Source: Ampelocalamus luodianensis (taxonomy: Eukaryota > Streptophyta > Magnoliopsida > Poales > Poaceae). From it: DNA of 64,000 bases. Positions 1 through 12,360 of this stretch are shown in pieces. The position numbers were made by a program, and so were the translations under genes. Numbering within the stretch: the stretch's first letter is position 1; the number at the start of each line of letters is the position of its first letter. Location: positions 59,841,655-59,905,654 of the forward strand of contig CM070618.1 of assembly GCA_036346255.1 (NCBI GenBank). The letters run 5' to 3'. Below the pieces are notes generated by a model. It did no database searches, was not told the origin of the DNA, and saw only the letters and a program-made list of their open reading frames with translations.

Positions 1-1556
1 ATTTTCAAGTATTTATGTTGTTTACAAATTCTATGTATGCATTGCTAGTTTGTGTTAAACTATTGTCGTTAGTTGACCTAGTAGATGCATTTCCTTAGGC
101 AAATAATTATCCTTTACTACCATTGAGCCTAGGTTATTGCTGTGATTTAGAGTTCGTGGATGAGCTCTTGTCACTTAGTAGTTTTGCGGATTAATTGCTT
201 AGCCATGCTTAGCTTCCGGTAGAAATAGGCGGTTATCGACTTGTCGATAACCTTAATCACACAAATGTTTACTATGTATCTATATTTCGGCTTAGTGCTT
301 TGTTCAAATTGCAAAAACCAAAACTGAAAGAAAATGATTTGGACTTGGGCACAATGGTATGACGGTGTGATTTTTGGGGTGTGACTGGAACGGTGCCCGG
401 GTCAACAAGGACCGAACATCTTGTTACACTAAACCAAGCATTTTAGCGTGCTAACCACACTAGAGGGTATGGGACCTCTCTTGACTTAGTACTTTGGCGT
501 GTATTGGCTTCGGGTCGTAGGAGGTCGCAGGAGGGATGGTGTTGGGAGCATTCTAGTGTCCGAAAGACTTCACCCGTGATGGGATTTGTTGTCTTTCGGC
601 TTGCAATGTAAGCATATGGGTTTCTATCCATACGAGCGGCTCGTGGTTGATACACAATATTGGAAAACGTCTCGTAGGACTTAGCCGTGCCGGCATACCT
701 TCGGAAGTGTGCTTTGTGGCTTAAAGGCTGTCTGAAGTGTGGGTATATTGGTACACCCCTGCAGGGTCTAAAACTATTCGAATAGCCTCGTCCTAGGTTA
801 TGGACACGCTTGGCAAGGTCTTTCAAGAGTTAGACTACAACTTTTAATTAAAACTTGATGGGTGGTACGAATCGGGGATTCGTGCTATGATGTGGTGGCT
901 ATTGGGATAGTCACTTTCAGGTGGTTACTTGTATTTATTATTAATTCGCTGTTATATTCAACATCAAAACAGATTTGCAAACTTGCTCTTCAACGTATTA
1001 CATTATTGCAACTAAAGTTGGTTTTGCGCAAAATGAGACATATAACCTCCACTTAAATAAGCCTGCACGTAGCATATGAATAGGTCTGCTATTCCACACG
1101 TCAGTCTTGCGAGTACCTTAGTGTACTCAGTTATCTTGCTTAAATATATTTGTTGCAGAGGAAGAAGGTGAGCTTGAAGGGCCTCACTTTTGTCAGCTTT
1201 GTTTTGGTAGCTTGCGGGGCGACTAGCTTGGCGGCCCGGTCGGTTGCCTTGTGGGTTGTGTTGGCTAACCTGTCGACTTTTATTCTTAGCCATCTTATGG
1301 CACTTTTGCTTTCGCTGTCATTCTTGTATATTGTGTCATTTGGCCGGTCGGCTCTTTTGTAATAACTTTACTTTATGTATGTCGTTGTTGAACTTAGTGT
1401 TAATTGTTGTATGGAAATGATGTATAATTTTGTGATGATGAGCATGTGCTGCAATTCTGGGGAGCACATGTCCATCGAGGCTTAGGATATTTAATTAGTA
1501 ATGCTAGAACCATATGGAGGTTAAGTGTTACTAGTTAAATATCCCGGGTCCTCACA
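1..1556 (+). repeat. G1 5' LTR, 3' portion only
   Basis: This nearly matches 10236-11787. It ends in CCTCACA directly before the primer site. Differences from the 3' LTR are mostly transitions, plus short length changes crowded around 680-770. The palindrome CTATTCGAATAG lies at 774-785. A short hydrophobic ORF at 1150-1362 recurs in the other LTR and is not a gene. Confidence 0.93.
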
Positions 1557-1560
1557 AAGT

Positions 1561-1573
1561 TGGTATCAGAGCC
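1561..1573 (+). other. G1 primer binding site (initiator tRNA-Met type)
   Basis: TGGTATCAGAGCC starts five bases after the LTR end. It is the standard plant LTR-retrotransposon primer site, complementary to the 3' end of initiator tRNA-Met. Confidence 0.95.
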
Positions 1574-2231
1574 ATACTGACCGTAGAAACCCCTAGCTTG
1601 GTCGCCATTAGGATATTTTGAAAACTTACTTTCAAATGGTTCATAAAGATTTAAGTAAGTTCTCAGATTTTACTCCTTACCTATCTTAGCTTGCTCATCT
1701 CACCTTACTCTCACTTAAGTTTTGAAAAAGTTGTTCCTCTCTTCCTTTCAAAAATTAGCCACTTATCGTTTAAATTTGGTTTTTGGAGAACCATGAGTGT
1801 TGTAAATTGAAAGGTTGGATGTCCATTAGTGAGATTAGGGGCTCCTGGAGATGAAGAATTCGGAGAGGAGAGGGAAGGCAAAATCTGGACAGCTAGCTAT
1901 TAATAGTATATAGTGCTGAAAATAAGAGGTAAATTCAACTAAAACTTGTGGGACTAAAAGGGTAAGAAGTGATATGAAATTAGCTAAATACCTATACTCT
2001 ATTAGGTAATTATACCTTGATTTTGGGCTGTTTAGAGCTAGAATTGAGTTCTGAAATTTTGGTCTTCTCAAACGATTACTCGTTCTTTCCATACGGGTTT
2101 GTCGTTTCGGGAAATTGATTTGGTGACTTATGGTCTTATGCTCTTTTGTGGTTATTCTTGAGCCCTTCTAATTGAGTTGGATTTCCGTGCATTGGGTCTC
2201 GGCTCTGGCTAACTTGTCTTAGTGAAACAGG
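1574..2231 (+). other. G1 untranslated leader
   Basis: This 658-base AT-rich stretch lies between the primer site and gag. I see no convincing coding frame on the + strand; the minus-strand ORF at 1835-2092 resembles nothing I know. Unlike G2, this element has no extra leader ORF. Confidence 0.7.
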
Positions 2232-3225
2232 ATGGCTGGAGGGACCCGCAGTTGTCGGAATCAGCCAGGCAGTCCCGATGAGGAGCTTCCACCTCCTCCG
2301 ACCATGGCTGAAGTCCTCATGCAGATCGAACGCAACCGTTCGGAGGACCGTAGGGTGTTGGAGGTCATCGTGAGGAACACCTCCGCTCCCTCTGGCGCCT
2401 CTGGATCTGGAGGTGGTGGACATCAGGCGCGTGGGGGGCTTGCGGAGTTCCTCCGTACTCAGCCTCCTACCTTCTCCCGTTCCGAGTATCCCCTGGACGC
2501 GGACGACTGGCTGCGTCTGGTTGAGCGGAAGCTCAACGTTGCTCAGTGCCAGGAGCAGGAGCGGGCACTTTTCGCATCCCATCAGTTGGAGGGTGCGGCA
2601 CTCTCATGGTGGGAGAACTTCCTCGCCATGCAGCCCGCGGGACATGTGGTCTCGTGGGAGGAGTTCAGAGCAGCTTTCCATCGGGCCCATGTCCCCGCCG
2701 GCCTGATAAAGCTGAAGAAGAAGGAGTTCCTTGCGCTCAAACAGGGGCGCAAATCTGTGACTGAGTACCTCCATGAGTTCAACCATCTTGCGAGGTATGC
2801 TCCTGCTGAGGTGGCCACTGATGAGGCCAAGCAGGAGAAGTTCATGGAGGGTTTGTCTGAGGAGCTTCAGGACAAGCTCTCCATTGTTGACTTTGCAGAC
2901 TTCCAGACCTTGGTGGACAAGGCCATCATCGCCGAGCACAAGGCGAGAGCGCTGGGCGAGTCCCGCAAGCGCAAGTGGGAGGCCCAGCGGTCTGCACAGG
3001 CCAGCCTTGTTCGTCCTCGCGTTGGGCCTGCACCGGTGGCCCGCCCTCAGGCTTCCCTACCACCGAGGCCTTCGGCACCAGCTCCACGTCCCCGCGGCCG
3101 TGACTCGATCCACGTGCGCTGCGATCCACCACGGTGTGTCCCGCAACCCACCGCCGACGTCACCGCTTCTCACGCACAACAAAGGCCACTACGCGAGTAG
3201 TTGCCCTAAGAAGATTGGAGCGGCC
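2232..3225 (+). pseudogene. G1 gag, frameshifted near its C terminus
   Basis: Gag forms the retrotransposon particle and binds the genomic RNA. The start ATG is at 2232, eleven bases after a TAG. One frame stays open for 322 residues. Residues 80-240 carry the plant gypsy gag core, with YPLDADDWLR, LFASHQLEGAALSWW and KKKEFLALKQG. A basic, Pro-rich tail follows. The expected CCHC zinc knuckle is only partly readable: GHYASSCPKK lies at 3184-3213 in another frame, and its first two cysteines are not in line. At least one frameshift therefore lies between about 3090 and 3180. The order and spacing before the protease are as expected. Confidence 0.9.
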
Positions 3226-3287
3226 CCTCTCCTAATGGAGGACACGGGAAAGGGAGTGGTCACCCACCTGACCAGAAGACCCAGGGC

Positions 3288-5110
3288 ATGGGGAGCGGCC
3301 GAGTCAACCACATCTCGGCTGAGGAGGCACAGGAGGCGCCCGACGTTGTGTTGGGTATGCTTCTTGTCAATTTACGTCCTGCTACAGTTTTATTTGACTC
3401 TGGAGCTTCGCATTATTTTATTTCGAGATCGTTTGCTGCTGATGGTGGTCTCCACTGTGTTCCTTTGGGGGTTCCACTACTTATTCGCTCTCCGGGTTCG
3501 GAAATGAGAGCTGACCAAGGATGTCGGGATGTTCCTATTCACATCGAAGGAGTGGGATTCTTGGCGAATCTTATCCTACTCGACTCGGCGCGCCTGGATG
3601 TGATTCTTGGCATGGATTGGTTGTCCCAACACTTGGGGCAAATCGATTGTGCTAGGAAGATTGTCTACCTCACCAGTCCTTCAGGTGAACAGGTTGGGTT
3701 TTCCCCGCAGTTGCGAGAGCCCCTTCTTTATGCCCTTGAAGCAGAGCCAGCATTGGAGATTCGCGATGTCCCCATTATGTGTGACTTCGTGGATGTCTTT
3801 CCTGAAGATTTGCCTGGAATGCCTCCCGTTCGAGACCTGGAGTTCGTGATAGAGTTGCTGCCCGGTACCGCCCCAATTTCTAAGGCGCGTATCGAATGCC
3901 TCTTAATGAGTTGGAGGAGCTGAAGAAGCAACTAGGTGAGCTTCAAGCAAAATGGTTCATTCGTCCTAGCTCATCTCCTTGGGGTTGTCCAGTTATTTTT
4001 GTGAATAAGAAGGAGAAGACCCTACGTATGTGTGTTGATTATCGTCCGCTTAATGAGGTGACGGTGAAGAACAAGTATCATTTGCCTTGTATTGATGATC
4101 TCTTTAATCAGTTGGCTGGAGCCCAGGTGTTCTCTAAGATTGATTTGAGATTGGGCTATCATCAGGTCCGAATCAGGGCAGAGGATATTCCTAAGACAGC
4201 TTTCACTACTCGTTATGGTCTTTACGAGTACACCGTCATGTCTTTTGGTTTGACCAATGCTCCTGCTTTATTCATGAACCTTATGAACTCGGTATTCATG
4301 GAGTATTTGGATAGGTTTGTGGTGGTATTCATCGAAGATATCCTTATCTACTCCAAGAATGAAGAAGAGCATGCTGAACGTCTCAAGCTTGTGTTGGGCA
4401 AGCTGCGCGAGCACCAGATGTATGCAAAATTCAGCAAGTGTGAGTTCTGGTTGATGGAAGTGGCATTCTTGGGCCATGTTCTTTCAAAGGGGAGGTGTGG
4501 TGTGGATCCTAGCAAGGTCGGTGATGTGCTATCTTGGGGTTAGCCAAGTCGACCACCGATGTGCGGAGTTTTCTTGGTTTGGCTGGCTACTATCGCCGCT
4601 TTATCGAGAATTTCTTCAAGATTGCGAAGCCTATGACCGAATTGCTCAAGAAGGACAAGAAGTTCGAGTGGTCTGCTGCTTGTGATGTGAGTTTTCAGGA
4701 ACTCAAGAAGCGGTTGACCTCAGCCCCAGTGCTTGTTCTCCCTGATATTCACAAGAGTTTTGATATCTATTGTGATGCTTCTCGTCAGGGTCTTGGTTGT
4801 GTTCTTATGCAGGAAGGCAAGGTTGTGGCCTATGCATCAAGGCAGTTGAGCCCTCATGAACTCAACTATCCTACTCACGACTTGGAGTTAGCTGCTGTGG
4901 TTCATGCACTCAAGATTTGGCGGCATTATCTGATTGGTAACCGTTGTGAGGTGTATTCTGACCACAAGAGCTTAAAGTACTTGTTCACTCAGCCAGATCT
5001 AAACCTCAGGCAAAGAAGATGAATGGAATTGATCAAGGACTATGACATGGGCATCCAGTATCATCCGGGCAAGGCCAATGTCGTTGCGGATGCACTTAGT
5101 CGGAAGGTGT
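3288..5110 (+). pseudogene. G1 pol: protease, reverse transcriptase and RNase H
   Basis: The protease motif LFDSGASHYF starts near 3390. The linker VDVFPEDLPGMPP near 3790 is typical of gypsy pol. The reverse transcriptase covers roughly 3950-4560, with YRPLNEVTVKNKY, SKIDLRLGYHQ, MSFGLTNAP and the catalytic box VVVFIEDILIYS. The usual box is FIDD, so the first catalytic Asp is Glu here. RNase H follows (FDIYCDASRQG, VYSDHKSLKYLF). Visible breaks are a garbled stretch at 3885-3900, a frameshift at about 4500, another at about 4543, and a TGA at 5020-5022 where the family has Trp. This enzyme set would copy the RNA into DNA. The copy is not translatable as it stands. Confidence 0.92.
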
Positions 5111-6655
5111 ATTGCAACATGTTGATGCTCCAAGAGCAGCAGCCTACCCTCATTTCAGAATTTCAGCGCCTCAATTTGGGTTTGATCGAGCACGGTTCTC
5201 TTGCTACCTTGGTTGTGCAACCAACCTTGGTGGACTAAATCAAGGCTGCACAGCAGACAGATGGAGTGAGCCAAATCAAGCAAAACGTCAAGGATGGGAC
5301 AGCCAAGTGCTTTTCAGAGGATGAGCATGGAGTTGTGTGGTTTGGGCAGCGTCTTGTGGTTCCTAAGGTCATGGAATTGCGGGATTTGATTCTCCGCGAA
5401 GCCCATGACTCTCCTTTGTCTGTCCACCCCGGGGCTACCAAGATGTATCAGGACCTTCGCTAGAGATTCTGGTGGACTCGAATGAAGCGTGAGATTGCCA
5501 AGTTCGTTGCCGAGTGCGACGTGTGCTGTCGCGTAAAGGCCGAGCATCAGCGTCCAGCAGGTCTTCTTCAGCCTTTGCCTGTGTCTGAATGGAAGTGGGA
5601 TTCCGTTGGCATGGACTTCATCACCGGTTTGCCCCGCTCATCCAAGGGAAACGATGCCATTTGGGTTGTCATTGATAGGCTAACTAAAGTGGCACATTTC
5701 CTTCCTGTCAAGACTCGAGCTTCGTGTGGGACCTCTAGCTGAACTCTATGTATCGAGGATTGTGAGCTTGCATGGTGTGCCCAAGACGATTGTGTCTGAT
5801 CGGGGAGCGCTGTTTACCTCTCGATTTTGGCATAGTCTGCAAGAGACCATGGGGACTCGTCTTACCTTCAGTACGGCCTTTCATCCCCATACGGACGGTC
5901 AGACGGAGAGAGTCAACCAAGTGTTGGAAGATATGCTCCGTGCTTGTGTCCTTTCCTATGGGAAGAAGTGGGAGAAGTGCCTACCATTTGCTGAGTTCTC
6001 CTACAACAACAGCTATCAGGCCAGTCTTGGCATGGCACCGTTTGAGGCCTTGTATGGGAGAAGGTGCAGAACTCCATTGAACTGGTCAGAGACTGGTGAG
6101 CGGCAGTTTTTCGGCCTAGATTTGATCAATAAGGCCGAAGGTCAGGTTCAGTTGATCCGCGAGCATTTGCGCGTGGCCCAGTCCAGGCAGAAGAGTTATG
6201 CGGATCGCCGTCGCCGTGTGTTGAGCTTTGAGCCCAATGACTTTGTGTATCTCAAAGTCTCACCCTTGAAGGGCCATCAGCGTTTTGGCATCAATGGCAA
6301 ATTAGCTCCTCGGTATGTTGCGCCTTATCGCATCGTCGAGAGAGTTGGGACTGTGGCATATAGATTGGAGCTGCCAGCTACACTTGAGGGTGTGCATGAT
6401 GTGTTCCATGTGTCACACCTGAAGAAGTGCCTTCGTGCCCCAACTGAGGAAACTCCATTGGAGGTTCTCGATGTGCAAGAAGATTTGACCTACCGCGAGC
6501 ATCCTGTTCGCATTCTTGAGGAATCTGAACGGAGAACCAGGAACCGTGTCATCAAGTTCCTTAAGGTTCAGTGGTCAAACCATTCTGAAGATGAGGCAAC
6601 TTGGGAGCGAGAAGATCGCCTTCGTGCAGATTATCCATCTTTCTTCTCCGAGTGA
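5111..6655 (+). pseudogene. G1 pol: integrase with C-terminal chromodomain
   Basis: The zinc-binding HHCC part spans about 5380-5540 (AHDSPLSVHPGATKMYQDL, then CDVCCRVK). The catalytic core has D in MDFITGLPRS, D in IVSDRGALF and E in DGQTERVNQ. The region after the core includes VYLKVSPLKG and VHDVFHVSHLKKCL. The chromodomain runs from about 6480 to 6650 (LEESERRTRNRVIKFLKVQW, then ATWERE). Chromodomains bind modified histones and steer insertion. Breaks are TAA at 5236, TAG at 5461 and a frameshift near 5725. The last 309 residues are open to the TGA at 6653-6655. Confidence 0.93.
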
Positions 6656-6658
6656 GCG

Positions 6659-6693
6659 GAATCTCGGGTCGAGATTCTTGTAAGGGGGGAGAG
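6659..6693 (+). other. G1 post-pol hairpin and polypurine tract
   Basis: A dyad GAATCTC/GAGATTC (6659-6677) starts four bases after the pol stop. The purine tract AAGGGGGGAGAG (6682-6693) follows and abuts the LTR start TGTAAC. The tract primes plus-strand DNA synthesis. The dyad has close counterparts in G2 and G3. Confidence 0.85.
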
Positions 6694-7741
6694 TTGTAAC
6701 ATCCCAAGTTTCAGACTTGTGTTTCAAATGTAAGAAAATGAGTAGAAATTAAAACTTTTTTTTCTTACATCATGTATTTCCTGTGTGTACTAAACAATTC
6801 TTGTACAAGAGTTATGGAAATACAAAGTCACAAGTCATTTGATCCAAATCTTGATCCTTTACAAACAATCTTATCAAATCTTTCGATCATCTCCTGAAAA
6901 TATTTTTTCTAAGTTCTTGGGATGGTATGTGGCTCCTCTGAAAAATTTCACAATTTTTAGAAATTGTTTGAATATTTTTAGAGGGCAGTCAAACCTGTTT
7001 GACCATTAGTCAAACCATGAACCAGTACCTTGCAGAATTTTTGGAGAAAAATGCACTGCATAAAAACCTCTGAAAATTTTACACAAGGTCAATATCTAAG
7101 TCAGCAAGCTCCTGTAAATAATTTTAGAATTTTTGGAGTTGTTTTGCTACCTCTAATAAATCCTCATAAGTCTGTGTCCAATTTAAACCTAAAACCTCGC
7201 TCACTGTTCCTTGGGTTCGAGTCGGACTCGGGCTCGAGCCACTTGACTCGGTCGAACCCACTAGCTGCACCGAGCCTCGTTTTAAAGCGCGCGTCCAATC
7301 TCAGCCGTTGGATCTTAATCGCTCGGCCCAAGTTCGCGTGAGCATTCGGACCGTGCGGATGCACTATTCAATTTGGACCGTTGGATCTCAATCCAACCGT
7401 CCAGATTTCTGAGGGCATTCGGACTGTCGGCGGACCCATTTAATCGCAGTCGTCCATCTCAAATCCAACGGTCATGGCTTGTTTTCTCTGTTCTTCTTCT
7501 TGCTTGGGTTAGCCGTGTGGCGCATGCAGGCAATGGCAGAAAGAGAGAGAGAGGGCAGCTTCGCATTGTCTTTTCGAGCTTGCTCTCGTCAACGTCTCTC
7601 TGTGGGGCATTAAATGCGCCCAGGCTTTCGGCTCCTCCATCCCGAGGCTCACTTGCCCCCATCATTTCTTGGTCCATGGCCGTAGCATGAACCGAGCCCA
7701 CCATGGACTCATGTTCTTGCTCAAAACCCTAATCCTTTCCC

Positions 7742-7748
7742 TATATAT
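7742..7748 (+). promoter_or_regulatory. Probable TATA box of the G1 LTR promoter
   Basis: TATATAT lies 1.05 kb into the 3' LTR, after a stretch with GAACCGAGCCCACC. A pyrimidine-rich leader starting CCCCCTTAGCC follows, which is typical of a plant core promoter. Position and context only; no transcript evidence. Confidence 0.5.
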
Positions 7749-8499
7749 TGCCCCCTTAGCCCCTTCTGGTGTTCCTTTACACCACCCCTAGCTCTTCTCT
7801 GTGTTTTGAGCTCAAAACCACTTCAAATCCTCAAAACACCATTGTTGACCCGAGAGCTTCAATGGCGATCTTGGTGTCCAGTGGTTCACCTTCAATCTTT
7901 CTTGTACCCTTTTGAACTCCTCAACTTTCTTTATATTTCCCTAACTTAATTTTGGGTTGCATTCAGAGGAATCACTCAATTTTAAGTTTGGAGATTTTCG
8001 GCTGATTTCACCCCTCTTTCTTCTCCAACTCCGGTAAGTGGTTCGTTTTGAAATTACTTGCTGTTAGAGTTTCTCTGAGCTATAATGAAGTTATGGTAAT
8101 GAGTTGGTTCCACTCATTTTGCTCAGAACCTCATTTTCTACTTCGTCTTCCTCGGCTCCGGTGAACTTCATCGTGTTCAAGTCTTCCCCGGCCATCTTTG
8201 AAGCTCCTCTCGGTTAAGGTAGCTTCTATTTAGTCCCTAGAAGTGTTGGCACTCGCTTTCCTGGACCGCAACGGAGCATTTTGATGTTTTCATGTTTTGC
8301 CGAAATGGCCTCCTTCTGTGTTTTCCGGCTCGCCGGCGTTCTAGGCCCCCACCGCCAGCGAGGTCATCACCATTGGGTCCGCATCGCTTTTGCGAGTCCA
8401 TTTTGGTATTTGGTTGGCGCCGCCGCGGCCGGAGTCGCCGGCGACAAGCCGCTGTTCTCGCTCGGGGTTTTGCGGGCGTAACCTCCCGTTGTCGTCAAA

Positions 8500-9020
8500 T
8501 AATTAGGACACAGTAAATGCTTAATCATTGCCAATCATTAGAAGTATTAATTGTGTCTGGATCTGGCCTAATGTCTCACTGACATGTGGGTCCAACCCCC
8601 ATAATCCCCTCCGCTGGCGCTAATCAGTGCGTTTTGGACATCATTAATGTCTAATCATTGATTAGTTGGGTGTCGGTATAAAGGGCTGTCGGAAATAACC
8701 CCTGTGCCACTGCCAGGTGGGCCCGTAAGCTTAAAACCGAAAACCAGAAGTCATTAGGGCTCATTTTGGGTTTATTTATTGCTAATCATTGTTAACAATA
8801 AATGTGTCCGAAGCCGTCATCCTGTGCCACTGCCAGGTGGGCCCTCAGTCCCTAAGTCCACCTCTGTGTAAATCTTTAGGACACATTAATTACTAATCAT
8901 CACTAATCATTGGTCATTAGTAGTTAATTCGCTGTCCTGAAATATTCTTGTATCTCGCTGCCATGTGGGCCCGAGCCCTGTGCACGTGTGTTAGAGCTCG
9001 TGTTTGTGACTCGAAGTCAC
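8500..9020 (+). repeat. Degenerate tandem repeats inside the G1 LTR
   Basis: About four blocks of 110-160 bp each carry an AT-rich part with TAATCATT motifs. Each is followed by a GC-rich part such as CTGCCAGGTGGGCCC (8704-8725 and 8822-8845) or CTGCCATGTGGGCCC (near 8957). The blocks are too diverged to delimit exactly by eye. Confidence 0.55.
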
Positions 9021-11787
9021 TGACATATGGTCCCACGTGTCAGCGCTCCATGTTGCACTTCGATCTAAGTCCGCCGTCGATCCCGTGATCAACGGCCCAG
9101 ATCTGGAAAACATTCGGACCATCCGGTTCCCCTCTTCATTCTGGACCGTCCATCTCACGATCTGCGGCTGAGATCGTGTGTGCAATCGGACTCTCCGATT
9201 AGAGGTGTGCTCAGAGCCGTTCATCTTTAGATCTGCGGTCGTGGTTGGCCGAGGCAACCGCACCGTCCGGATGCATCCTTCCTCGTGAGCCGTTGGATCT
9301 TGATCTAACAGTGGGCTCCTTTTTAGAGATAGCGCGCGTGCGCTGTTCTCGGCGCGCGTGGGCCTAGGATGTTAGATCGAGGGCTCTCGAGCGTCCACGT
9401 TGTTTATTCCCATTTGAGTTGGATTTCATTTCTGTAAGTACTTATTTATCAACTGAAAATTGTATCGAAACTTTAGAAACTCATAACTAATTCGTTTTAA
9501 ATCCTTCTTAGATGTTTCCAGCTGTAATAAATTTCTATGCCTCTGTAGTTTAATATAAAAATGCTTTTCGGCATGTTTCTGTCACAGAAAATTGTGTAAC
9601 TCAAATAATTTGATTTCTGTCAATTTTGAATATCCCAAAAATAGAATTTAACTTGTAAAATGCATATCTTTTTCTGTATAACTCCAAATTGTGCAAAATC
9701 AATTTTGTTAGATTCCTCTGTTAGTGTGCTTTAATATGAAATAGGTTTTGAACATGTTTATGTTTCTGGAAAATATAATGTGCTAGGTTTACAACTTAGA
9801 AAAATCATAAGTAAATCATTATAACCCCGAATTTAGTAAACTCAACTTTGCTATGATTAGGATGACATAAACTACCTACCATAAAAATTGTGAGTTCTAG
9901 ATCATTATAGAAATTTTCGCCATGAACAGTACCAATAATTAATTTAGTTGATTTAATAGGCTGAGAAAGAGTATTTTGGCTGTAACTTTTGCATCCTAGA
10001 TCCAAATTGCATGATTCTTGTTCCTAAAATTGTATAAACTCATCCTCTAACTGCTGTGTAAATTTATTGGGATTTGGATGTATTTTGCTGTTGAGTTTTA
10101 TTTGGTGTTCTTCGTTCTTATTGGTTTTATCGCCTTTTCGCGTTAGGTTCTGAAGATTATATTGAACCTGAGGATCCTCCTCTGCAGCAAGGACAATTGC
10201 ATCAAGGCAAGCAGTTTGATCATGTTAATCCCTGTATTTTCAAGTATTTATGTTGTTTACAAATTCTATGTATGCATTACTAGTTTGTGTTAAACTATTG
10301 TCGTTAGTTGACCTAGTAGATGCATTTTCTTAGGCAAATGATTATCCTTTACTACCATTGAGCCTAGGTTATTGCTGTGATTTAGAGTTCGTGGATGAGC
10401 TCTTGTCACTTAGTAGTTTTGCACATTAATTGCTTAGCCATGCTTAGCTTCCGATAGAAATGGGCGTTTATCGACTTGTCGATAACCTTAATCACACAAA
10501 TGTTTACTATGTATCTATATTTCGGCTTGGTGCTTTGTTCAAATTGCAAAAACCAAAACTGAAAGAAAATGATTTGGACTTGGGCACAATGGTATGGCGG
10601 TGTGATTTTTGGGGTGTGACTGGAACGGTGCCCGGGTCAACAAGGACCGAACATCTTGTTACACTAAACCAAGCATTTTAGCGTGCTAACCACACTAGAG
10701 GGTATGGGACCTCTCTTGACTTAGTACTTTGGCGTGTATTGGCTTCGGGTCGTAGGAGGTCGCAGGAGGGATGGTGTTGGGAGCATTCTAGTGTCTGAAA
10801 GACTTCACCCGTGATGAGATTTGTTGTCTTTCGGCTTGCAATGTAAGCGTATGGGTTTCTATCCATACGAGCGGCTCGTGGTTGATACACAATATTGGAA
10901 AACGTCTCGTAGGACTTAGCCGTGCGGCATACCTTCTAAGTGTGCTTTGTGGCTTAAAGGCGATGCAAGTGTGGGTACATTGGTACACCCTGCGAGGTCT
11001 AAAACTATTCGAATAGCCTCGTCCTAGGTTATGGACACGCTTGGCAAGGTCTTTCAAGAGTTAGACTACAACTTTTAATTAAAACTTGATGGGTGGTACG
11101 AATCGGGGATTCGTGCTATGATGTGGTAGCTATTGGGATAGTCACTTTCAGGTGGTTACTTGTATTTATTATTAATTCGCTGTTATATTCAACATCAAAA
11201 CAGATTTGCAAACTTGCTCTTCAACGTATTACATTATTGCAACTAAAGTTGGCTTTGCGCAAAATGAGACATATAACCTCCACTTAAATAAGTCTGCATG
11301 TAGCATATGAATAGGTCTGCTATTCCACACGTCAGTCTTACGAGTACCTTAGTGTACTCAGTTATCTTGCTTAAATGTATTTGTTGCAGAGGAAAAAGGT
11401 GAGCTTGAAGGGCCTCACTTTTGTGAGCTTTGTTGTGGTAGCTTGCGGGGCGACTAGCTTGGCGGCCCGGTCGGTTGCCTTGTGGGTTGTGTTGGCTAAC
11501 CGGTCGACTTTTGTTCTTAGCCATCTTATGGCGCTTTTGCTTCCGCTATCATTCTTGTATATTGTGTCATTTGGCCGGTCGGCTCTTTTATAATAACTTT
11601 ACTTTATGTATGTCGTTGTTGAACTTAGTGTTAATTGTTGTATGGAAATGATGTATAATTTTGTGATGATGAGCATGTGCTGCAATTCTGGGGAGCACAT
11701 GTCCATCGAGGCTTAGGATATTTAATTAGTAATGCTAGAACCATATGGAGGTTAAGTGTTACTAGTTAAATATCCCGGGTCCTCACA

Positions 11788-12360
11788 TGTATAATCTTTG
11801 TTATGCTGATAATTGGAATGTCTGATTGGTATGTTATCTCATTTTTTTGGGGATCATTGAACTGTTTGATTGAACTTCAGTAATGACGAACCTAATAGCA
11901 AGCCATATCTATTATGATATCTGTATAAACTTTGTTATGTTGATCATTGAACTTTCTAATTGGTATGTTATCTCAGTTTCTAGGGATCATTGAACTTCAG
12001 CAAGCCATATCTCAGCTTCATGCATACTGCAGTGTTGATGTCTGTTATGCTTCAATATGCCATATCCCTGTATTTCTGATTGGTATGAGTCATTCATTGA
12101 GTTTGTCATGCTGATTATTGAACTTTCTATATATGAGCAATAATAAAGAACCTGATAGAGGTTTTCTTGGTCCATTGTGATTTTTTGTTTTGTCTGGTGA
12201 ACATTGAACTTCAGCCCACTAGAGGTTTTCTTGGTTGGGAACTTCAGACGGTTGTCATATCAGCGAAGCTTTGTCTGCTTATATGCCCATAGTTCTAGGT
12301 GTCCATATCTTGTTGTTGATATCAATTTGATAAAGAAAAATTTATGGACCAAATATGCAG
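11788..12360. other. Intergenic spacer with diverged short repeats
   Basis: No gene is visible. The phrase TTGAACTTCAG and relatives of TGATTGGTATGTTATCTC recur several times between 11815 and 12240. This suggests old local duplication within a decayed element, perhaps the same one that holds the SANT-type ORF downstream. Confidence 0.5.

Larger units (their letters stand above)
1..11787 (+). mobile_element. G1: Ty3/gypsy chromovirus LTR retrotransposon (Del/Tekay-like), 5' end outside window
   Basis: The order is LTR end, tRNA primer site, gag, protease, reverse transcriptase, RNase H, integrase with C-terminal chromodomain, polypurine tract, LTR. That is the Ty3/gypsy order, and the chromodomain places it among chromoviruses. 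LTRs of about 5 kb and the protein sequence suggest the Del/Tekay clade (inference). The first 1556 bases repeat at 10236-11787, so the window opens inside the 5' LTR. The coding region has several stops and frameshifts, so this copy looks non-autonomous unless some are sequence errors. The target duplication cannot be checked because the left flank is absent; the five bases after the 3' LTR are TGTAT. Confidence 0.95.
6695..11787 (+). repeat. G1 3' LTR, about 5.1 kb
   Basis: The LTR starts TGTAACATCCC right after the polypurine tract and ends CCTCACA. The last 1.55 kb matches the 5' LTR copy at the window start. At 5093 bp it is at the upper end for plant gypsy LTRs. Its first kilobase has repeated CCGTTGGATC-like motifs (7300-7480 and 9050-9310). 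A TATA box lies near 7742, and tandemly repeated blocks fill 8500-9020. No ORF inside it looks coding. Confidence 0.92.

Noticed and set aside
1150..1362. Hydrophobic ORF that could be a small membrane protein; it recurs at 11375-11593
   Set aside because: It is the same part of the two G1 LTRs, duplicated by the element. It has no start context or homology and lies in U5-type sequence.
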